This document shows, one piece after another, positions 58,914 to 64,000 of a stretch of 64,000 nt of DNA. The stretch lies in assembly GCF_020169335.1 (NCBI RefSeq), contig NZ_JAIEZN010000001.1:1257426-1321425 (forward strand). The letters run 5' to 3'. The DNA comes from Devosia aquimaris (GTDB taxonomy: Bacteria; Pseudomonadota; Alphaproteobacteria; Rhizobiales; Devosiaceae). The notes beneath the pieces are model-generated. The model was not told the DNA's origin, searched no databases, and saw only the letters and a list, made by a program, of their open reading frames with translations. The translations under genes were made by a program, and so were the position numbers. Position 1 is the first letter of the stretch. Every line of letters starts with the position of its first letter.

Positions 58914-58942
58914 TTGACACTTTGTTCCGGCTTCACCATGTT
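58914..58942 (+). promoter_or_regulatory. Candidate promoter of topA
   Basis: TTGACA (58914-58919), 17 bases, then CATGTT (58937-58942). The -35 is perfect; the -10 is weak. topA starts 38 bases further. Between it and the reductase gene lies a short CTCCCC-TTC-GGGGAG hairpin at 58864-58878. Confidence 0.4.
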
Positions 58943-58980
58943 GCGCCACTTCCAACAAAGCGGTTGCGGACAGGTATTCC

Positions 58981-61686
58981 ATGAAGGTCGTCGTCGTTGA
59001 AAGTCCGGCTAAAGCCAAGACAATCAACAAATATCTCGGGTCGGACTACGAAGTCCTGGCCTCCTTCGGCCATGTCCGCGATCTGCCCGCCAAGGATGGC
59101 TCGGTCCGGCCGGACGAAGATTTCGCCATGTCCTGGGAAGTCGACACGGCGTCCAAAAAGCGCGTTGCCGACATTGCCGCCGCCCTCAAGGGCGCTGACG
59201 AACTGATCCTGGCAACTGACCCGGATCGCGAAGGCGAGGCCATTTCCTGGCACGTGCTCGATGTGCTGCGCCAGAAGAAGGCCATCAAGAAGGACATGAC
59301 GGTCCGCCGCGTGCTCTTCAACGCCATCACCAAGGACGCCATCCTGGCGGCCATGCAAGTGCCGCGCGAAATCGACATGCCGCTGGTCGATGCCTATCTG
59401 GCCCGCCGCGCCCTCGATTATCTCGTCGGCTTCACCCTCTCGCCCATTCTCTGGCGCAAGCTGCCCGGCTCCCGCTCGGCTGGCCGCGTCCAGTCCGTGG
59501 CGCTGCGCCTGGTGTCCGACCGCGAATCCGAGATCGAGAAGTTCAAGCCCGACGAATATTGGTCGGTCGAGGCCAAGCTCAGCCAGTCGGGCAAGAGCTT
59601 CCTCGCCCGTCTTCTCTCGGTCGATGGCAAGAAGACAGACAAGCTCGCCATCAAGACCGGCGAGAACGCTGCCGAGCTCAAAAAGCTCATCGAATCCGGC
59701 CAGTTCAACGTCTCGGCGGTCGAAAAGAAGCCGACCAAGCGCAATCCCTATGCGCCCTTCACCACCTCTAGCCTGCAGCAGGATGCCTCTTCGCGCCTGG
59801 GCCTGAGCCCCAATCGCACCATGCAGATCGCCCAGCGCCTCTACGAAGACGGCCTGATCACCTATATGCGAACCGACGCCGTGCAGATGGCCCCCGAGGG
59901 CATTGCCATGGCTCGCTCGGTGATCGGCAAGTATTTCGGCGAGGAATATCTCCCCGAAAAGGCGCGCATCTACCAGACCAAGGCCAAGAACGCCCAGGAA
60001 GCGCACGAGGCCATCCGCCCCACCGACATGTTCAAGCGCCCCGAGCAGCTTTCGCTCGATGCCGACCAGGCCAAGCTCTACGGCCTGATCTGGCGCCGGA
60101 CCCTGGCCAGCCAGATGAAATCGGCCGAGATCGACCGCACCACGGTCGACATCGCCGTCAACGTCCCCGGCCGCGCCGTCGAACTGCGCGCCATCGGCTC
60201 GGTTGTCACCTTCCCCGGCTTCCTCAAGCTCTATGGCGTCGAGGCCAAGTCCGACGAGCCCGATGACGAGGATGAGGACACCCGCGAGCTTCCCCCGCTG
60301 GCCGTGGGCGACAAGCCCGCGCTCGAAGCGGTCGACATCGAGCAGCATTTCACCCAGCCGCCGTCCCGCTATACCGAGGCGAGCCTGATCAAGAAGATGG
60401 AAGAGCTCGGCATTGGCCGGCCGTCCACCTATGCGGCCACGCTCACCACGCTCAAGGACCGCGACTATGTCCGGCTCGAGGGCAAGGCGCTGCATCCCGA
60501 GGATCGCGGCCGCATCGTCACGGCGTTCCTCGAAAACTTCTTCACCCGCTATGTCGAATATGGCTTCACGGCGGGCCTCGAAGAACAGCTCGACGAGATT
60601 TCCGCCGGCACGCTCGACTACAAGCAGGTGCTGCGTGACTTCTGGAAGGATTTCACCGCCGCCACCGATGAGATCAAGGATCTGCGCGTCTCCGAGGTGC
60701 TCGATACCCTCAACGACGCCCTGGCCAGCCGCATCTTCCCGCCGCGGGAAGACGGCTCCGATCCGCGCCGCTGCCCCACCTGCGGCACCGGCCAGCTCTC
60801 GCTCAAGCTGGGCAAGTTCGGCGCCTTCATCGGCTGCTCGAACTATCCCGAGTGCAAGCACACCATGCAGCTCTCCGACGCCGCCTCCGGCCAGGCGCCG
60901 GAAGCGGCAGCCGGTGACGGCGTGCTCGGCGCCGATCCGGAGAGCGGCGAGGACGTGTTCCTCAAGTCCGGCCGCTTTGGCCCCTATGTGCAGCTCGGCG
61001 ATGGCAAGGAAGCCAAGCGCAGCTCCATCCCCAAGGGTTGGGACGCGGCCAATCTGACGCTGGAATCCGCGCTCAAGCTCTTGTCACTGCCGCGCGAAGT
61101 GGGCCTGCATCCGGAAACCGGCCTGCCCATCTCGGCCGGTCTGGGCCGCTATGGCCCCTTCATCCTGCACGATGGCAAATATGCCAACCTGCCCGATGTC
61201 GAGGAGGTCTTCACCGTCGGCCTCAACCGTGCGGTCGATCTGCTCGCGCAAAAGGCCGCTGGCGGCTTCAAGCGCGGCGGCGGTGCTGCCGTTGCCGCCA
61301 TCCAGACCTTCGAGCACGACAATGGCCCCATCACCGTGCGCGCCGGACGCTATGGTCCCTATGTCAACCAGGGCAAGATCAACGCCACCATCCCCAAGGA
61401 TGTGCAGCCCGAGGCCGTGACTCTCGACCAGGCCGTCGCCTGGATCGCCGCCCGCGCCGAAGCCACCGGCGCCAAGGTCAAGAAGGCCCCGGCCAAGAAG
61501 GCTGCGGCCAAGAAGGCTGCGGCCAAAAAGCCGGCTGCAAAGACCGCAGCCGCCAAGACCACGGCTGACAAGACCACGGCTGACAAGACCACGGCTGCCA
61601 AGAAACCTGCCGCAGCCAAAAAGGCCACTGCGGCCAAGAAGCCTGCCACAAAGAAGATCGTCGCCGACGAAGACGTGCCCTTCTAG
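58981..61686 (+). CDS. topA: DNA topoisomerase I
   Basis: Relaxes negative supercoils. The 901-residue type IA enzyme opens with the Toprim domain (MKVVVVESPAKAKTINKYLG; TDPDREGEAISWH), and the strand-cutting Tyr295 sits in ITYMRTDA. A zinc-ribbon (CPTCGTGQLSLKLGKFGAFIGCSNYPEC) follows near residue 598, then repeated GRFGPYVQ/GRYGPF-type modules. The last 70 residues are Lys/Ala-rich repeats (AKKAAAKKAAAKK), a histone-H1-like basic tail that probably binds DNA. Confidence 0.96.
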   Translation: MKVVVVESPAKAKTINKYLGSDYEVLASFGHVRDLPAKDGSVRPDEDFAMSWEVDTASKKRVADIAAALKGADELILATDPDREGEAISWHVLDVLRQKKAIKKDMTVRRVLFNAITKDAILAAMQVPREIDMPLVDAYLARRALDYLVGFTLSPILWRKLPGSRSAGRVQSVALRLVSDRESEIEKFKPDEYWSVEAKLSQSGKSFLARLLSVDGKKTDKLAIKTGENAAELKKLIESGQFNVSAVEKKPTKRNPYAPFTTSSLQQDASSRLGLSPNRTMQIAQRLYEDGLITYMRTDAVQMAPEGIAMARSVIGKYFGEEYLPEKARIYQTKAKNAQEAHEAIRPTDMFKRPEQLSLDADQAKLYGLIWRRTLASQMKSAEIDRTTVDIAVNVPGRAVELRAIGSVVTFPGFLKLYGVEAKSDEPDDEDEDTRELPPLAVGDKPALEAVDIEQHFTQPPSRYTEASLIKKMEELGIGRPSTYAATLTTLKDRDYVRLEGKALHPEDRGRIVTAFLENFFTRYVEYGFTAGLEEQLDEISAGTLDYKQVLRDFWKDFTAATDEIKDLRVSEVLDTLNDALASRIFPPREDGSDPRRCPTCGTGQLSLKLGKFGAFIGCSNYPECKHTMQLSDAASGQAPEAAAGDGVLGADPESGEDVFLKSGRFGPYVQLGDGKEAKRSSIPKGWDAANLTLESALKLLSLPREVGLHPETGLPISAGLGRYGPFILHDGKYANLPDVEEVFTVGLNRAVDLLAQKAAGGFKRGGGAAVAAIQTFEHDNGPITVRAGRYGPYVNQGKINATIPKDVQPEAVTLDQAVAWIAARAEATGAKVKKAPAKKAAAKKAAAKKPAAKTAAAKTTADKTTADKTTAAKKPAAAKKATAAKKPATKKIVADEDVPF
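61555..61599 (+). repeat. Three tandem 15-bp repeats in the topA tail
   Basis: Unit AAGACCACGGCTGAC occurs at 61555, 61570 and (with one change) 61585, coding KTTAD, KTTAD, KTTAA. The near identity of DNA suggests recent slippage expansion. Confidence 0.85.
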
Positions 61687-61700
61687 GCGACCTGGACGTT

Positions 61701-61725
61701 CGGGCAGCGCCCCTGGCGCTGCCCG
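61701..61725 (+). terminator. Hairpin after topA
   Basis: CGGGCAGCGCC and GGCGCTGCCCG form a perfect 11-bp stem with a CCT loop, 14 bases past the topA stop. No T-run follows (CAAACATT). Confidence 0.55.
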
Positions 61726-61784
61726 CAAACATTCGCCTTGCCCGCCGCAAGAAACGGGATAAGCCTCCGCTCCGGGAGGCTCAC

Positions 61785-62492
61785 ATGCGTCGATTTCTGA
61801 TAACCGGTCTGGCCGTGCTGGCCAGCACGCTGGGTGCCGCGGCCGGCAAGCTGCTTGAGCCGGCGCTCACCGTACCCCCGTCGCACGGCGATCACCCCCG
61901 CGTGGCGCTGACGCTCGATGCCTGCATGGGCGACATCGACCATCGCATCCTCGACGTGCTGGTCACCCAGCAGATCCCCACCACCATTTTCGCCACCGCG
62001 CGCTGGCTCAGGAACAATCCCGAGACCATCGCCGTGCTCGTGGCCCATCCCGATCTCTTCGACATCGAGGATCATGGCCGCAACCATGTGCCGGCCGTCA
62101 CCGGCAGCGAAAAGCCCTATGGCATCACCCCCGCCGGCACGCTGGCTGCCGTCGATGACGAAGTGCTGGGCGGCGCCGAGGCGATCCTGGCCAATTTCGG
62201 CCGCCAGCCCACCTGGTTCCGCGGCGCCACCGCGCTCTACACGCCTGACGCCATCGCAGAGATCACCCATCTGGACTATCGCGTCGCCGGCTTTTCGCTC
62301 AATGCCGATTTCGGCGCCTCGGCCTCGGCGGAAACCGCCCGGAGCCGCATCGCCTCAGCCAGGGACGGCGATGTCATCATCGCCCATATCAACCAGCCCG
62401 GCCGCCCGGCCGGCGCCGGCATCGCCAAGGGCCTGCTGGAGCTGCACACCAAGGGCTACGAGTTTGTCCGCCTGGGCGATCTCGCGCCCTGA
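61785..62492 (+). CDS. Polysaccharide deacetylase (NodB-like), exported
   Basis: A 235-residue protein with a signal peptide (MRRFLITGLAVLASTLGAAA). The NodB fold motifs are LTLDACMGDID, where Asp45 is the likely metal/catalytic residue, and HGRNH with metal ligands His97 and His101. WFRGAT and VIIAHINQPGRPAG match the later motifs (the latter with a catalytic His). Probably removes acetyl or related groups from cell-wall or envelope glycans in the periplasm. Confidence 0.85.
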   Translation: MRRFLITGLAVLASTLGAAAGKLLEPALTVPPSHGDHPRVALTLDACMGDIDHRILDVLVTQQIPTTIFATARWLRNNPETIAVLVAHPDLFDIEDHGRNHVPAVTGSEKPYGITPAGTLAAVDDEVLGGAEAILANFGRQPTWFRGATALYTPDAIAEITHLDYRVAGFSLNADFGASASAETARSRIASARDGDVIIAHINQPGRPAGAGIAKGLLELHTKGYEFVRLGDLAP

Positions 62493-62515
62493 GCGCAGGC
62501 CCGCCCCACACCCAC

Positions 62516-62596
62516 CGTCATTGCCCGGCCTGTCCGGGCAATCCACATCCGGACCATCACACTGGATCGCCCGGACAAGCCGAGTGATGACGACGG
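62516..62596. repeat. Composite intergenic palindrome, copy E
   Basis: CGTCATTGCCCGGCCTGTCC and GGATCGCCCGGACAAGCCGAG are imperfect complements, placed 24 bases after the deacetylase gene. The whole gap 62493-62872 is made of repeats: this, copy F and two C/G-rich hairpins. Confidence 0.75.
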
Positions 62597-62630
62597 CGGG
62601 GTAAAGCACCCTCCCCACGCACCGAGGCCC

Positions 62631-62679
62631 ACCTCGCCCCTGAGGGGAGAGGTCGGCGCGCAGCGCCGGGTGAGGGGTT
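62631..62679. repeat. C/G-rich intergenic hairpin repeat, copy 4
   Basis: ACCTCGCCCC-TGA-GGGGAGAGGT is a hairpin, followed by GGCGC-GCA-GCGCC and GGGTGAGGGG. A diverged member of the family at 48369 and 57441. Confidence 0.6.
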
Positions 62680-62715
62680 CAGCTTCTCGGCTCCGTCCCA
62701 CCATCCGCCCACACC

Positions 62716-62793
62716 CGTCATTGCCCGGCTCGTCCGGGCAATCCACCACCGACCATCACACTGGATCACCCGGACAAGCCGGGTGATGACGGC
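62716..62793. repeat. Composite intergenic palindrome, copy F
   Basis: CGTCATTGCCCGGCTCGTCC and GGATCACCCGGACAAGCCGG, close to copy D. Two full copies in a 380-base gap suggests local duplication. Confidence 0.75.
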
Positions 62794-62826
62794 GTTTTGG
62801 GCCCCGACTATGTCCATTTCACCGGG

Positions 62827-62865
62827 CGCCCCTCCCACTTCAGGGGGAGGCTGGGTGGGGGTGCC
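62827..62865. repeat. C/G-rich intergenic hairpin repeat, copy 5
   Basis: CCCCTCCCACTTCAGGGGGAGG followed by GGGTGGGGG and GCCACCGCCCC. Ends at the dipeptidase stop, as copy 3 does at the reductase stop. Confidence 0.6.
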
Positions 62866-62872
62866 ACCGCCC

Positions 62873-63916
62873 CTAGCCGATCGCCCGCTCGATCATGCTT
62901 AGCCAATTGCCATAGGCGATCTTGCTGACCAGCGCTTCGCCATAGCCCTTGTCCAACAAGGCCTGCAGCAGCTTGGGAACGCCGGTGACGTCCTTCATCG
63001 GCGCGGGCAGCATGGCCCCGTCGAAATCACTGCCCAGCGCCACGCCATCCTCGCCCAGCGCCTCGACCAGCGCATCGACATGGCGCACCACAACCTCCAT
63101 CTCGGTGTCGACACGCCATTGTCCGTCCGGCCGCAGGAAGCCGGTGGCGTAGTTGACGCCCGCGATGCCCTTGCTTTCGGCAATCGCCTTGAGCTGCCAG
63201 TCCACCAGATTGCGCGAGCTGGCGCAGATGGCATGCACATTGGAGTGCGTCGCCACCAGCGGCTTGTCGCTGACTGCCGCCACATCGCGGAACCCGGCGG
63301 CATTGATATGGCTGAGATCGATCATGATCCCCCGTGCATTGCATTCGCGCACCAGCGCCTTGCCGGCATCGCTCAGCCCCGGCCCGATCTCGGCATCGGA
63401 GGGAAAGCGGAACGGCACGCCGGTGGCAAAGGCGTTGGCCCGGCTCCAAACCAGCCCGATCGAGCGCAATCCGGCGGCATAGAGCACCTCCAGGGCGTTG
63501 AACTCGGTGTCGATGGCCTCGGCCCCCTCGATATGCATCACCGCCGCCAGCAGGCCCCGCGCATTGGCCGAGCGCACCTCTGCCGCCGTCCGGCACACCG
63601 CCAGCGCCCCGGCCCGCTCCAGTCGCAGCAGAATGGCGCTCATGCCAAAGGTCGACTGCTGCGCATCGGTTACTGCCAGCTCGGGTGGCAAATTGCCGGT
63701 GCTGTAGTTGGGCGACGCCACCACGGCATCGAGCCCGGCCTTGAGCGGCGGCGGAAACATCGCGAAGAACCCACCCGCCATCCCGGCCGCCTTGGCCCGC
63801 GGCAGGTCGATATCGCCCTTGGGCAGGCCCTCGACAAACAGCGCCGTCCGATCCCCCTCCGCCTCCAGCAGCTTGAGCAGGGTGTCGTTGTGGCCGTCAA
63901 AAAAGGGAATGGTCAT
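62873..63916 (-). CDS. Membrane dipeptidase-like metallopeptidase (family M19)
   Basis: A 347-residue zinc dipeptidase. Zinc ligands are His9 and Asp11 (FFDGHNDTLL), the bridging Glu in MHIEGAEAID, and His in IDLSHIN and VATHSN; GSDFDGA carries the last active-site Asp. No signal peptide, so cytoplasmic. The start overlaps the stop of the gene to its right by ATGA. Substrate unknown; the family cleaves dipeptides and D-amino-acid-containing dipeptides. Confidence 0.93.
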   Translation of the reverse strand: MTIPFFDGHNDTLLKLLEAEGDRTALFVEGLPKGDIDLPRAKAAGMAGGFFAMFPPPLKAGLDAVVASPNYSTGNLPPELAVTDAQQSTFGMSAILLRLERAGALAVCRTAAEVRSANARGLLAAVMHIEGAEAIDTEFNALEVLYAAGLRSIGLVWSRANAFATGVPFRFPSDAEIGPGLSDAGKALVRECNARGIMIDLSHINAAGFRDVAAVSDKPLVATHSNVHAICASSRNLVDWQLKAIAESKGIAGVNYATGFLRPDGQWRVDTEMEVVVRHVDALVEALGEDGVALGSDFDGAMLPAPMKDVTGVPKLLQALLDKGYGEALVSKIAYGNWLSMIERAIG

Positions 63917-64000
63917 CGGGAATCGCTTTCAACGCTGAAGCCCCGATACAATCCCCTCACCACGGCCACCTCAAGGCCTGTGCGCACGGCGCCCTCATGC
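63913..64000 (-). CDS. C-terminal end of an upstream gene, cut by the window edge
   Basis: On the minus strand an open frame enters from the right edge and ends at TGA (63915-63913), overlapping the dipeptidase ATG. The last 28 residues read HEGAVRTGLEVAVVRGLYRG and on to VESDSR. The overlap is the usual operon pattern, which supports it as real. Too little is present to name a family. Confidence 0.5.
   Translation of the reverse strand, partial: HEGAVRTGLEVAVVRGLYRGFSVESDSR

Noticed and set aside
58933-60861. 642-codon open frame on the minus strand
   Set aside because: Antisense to topA; composition is a mirror of the topA codons.
61480-61683. Possible CRISPR-like array in the topA tail
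   Set aside because: The units are in-frame coding repeats without spacers.
55316-62870. Repeats considered as a CRISPR array
   Set aside because: Copies are irregularly spaced, palindromic and separated by genes; no cas gene is present.

Overview
The window is about 64 kb of GC-rich chromosomal DNA from an alphaproteobacterium, very probably of the order Hyphomicrobiales; a Devosia-like organism is my best guess from memory of gene order and protein style. Support comes from the dusB-ntrB-ntrC-ntrY-ntrX-hfq-hflX block, the fused ispDF, a pyruvate dehydrogenase operon whose E1 beta subunit carries a lipoyl domain, an hdaA-ppk-ppx cluster, GatCAB with no asparaginyl/glutaminyl synthetase in view, and many intergenic palindromic repeats. 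Nearly everything is chromosomal housekeeping; I found no insertion sequence, prophage, CRISPR array, rRNA or tRNA.

Layout. (1) 1-2056, minus strand: F420-dependent glucose-6-phosphate dehydrogenase (fgd), the F420-0 glutamyl ligase cofE, and the first 38 codons of a periplasmic binding protein cut by the window edge. A perfect 18-bp palindrome sits where the fgd promoter should be. This combination matches the proposed F420-0 salvage cassette of Actinobacteria and is the most interesting item here. (2) 2057-5965, plus strand: a gene-free stretch, then a cobalamin riboswitch driving an ATPase, binding protein and permease of the BtuCDF/FecBCD type. (3) 5994-17331: EF-hand protein, mazG, and the minus-strand nitrogen-regulation block dusB to hflX. 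(4) 17504-28877: ispDF-pncC; then minus-strand ratA, lipA, a GlsB-type membrane protein, and the PDH operon (pdhA, unknown membrane protein, pdhB, pdhC, SGNH hydrolase, lpd), an FtsB-like gene and a predicted 55-residue membrane protein. (5) 29061-44263: maeB, an EAL phosphodiesterase, aspS, rnd, ppx-ppk-hdaA-permease, then purM-kinase-purN. (6) 44368-52374: EamA exporter, gatB, acetyltransferase, chorismate mutase, yjhX, and a gatC-GNAT-secreted protein-gatA operon. (7) 52447-64000: ruvX, pyrB-pyrC, plsY-dprA, aldo/keto reductase, topA, a polysaccharide deacetylase, an M19 dipeptidase and the tail of one more gene.

How they work together: pdhABC/lpd and lipA make and lipoylate the pyruvate dehydrogenase complex. 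NtrBC and NtrYX, with Hfq and HflX downstream, form a nitrogen and stress regulatory block. aspS and gatCAB would together allow tRNA-dependent amidation. ppx/ppk/hdaA link polyphosphate with replication control by gene overlap. fgd plus cofE would supply and use polyglutamylated F420 if the precursor is imported or made elsewhere.

Start codons were moved from the longest possible start to the one supported by a ribosome binding site or by known family N-termini wherever I could judge it. All family assignments are from memory and motif reading, not database searches.
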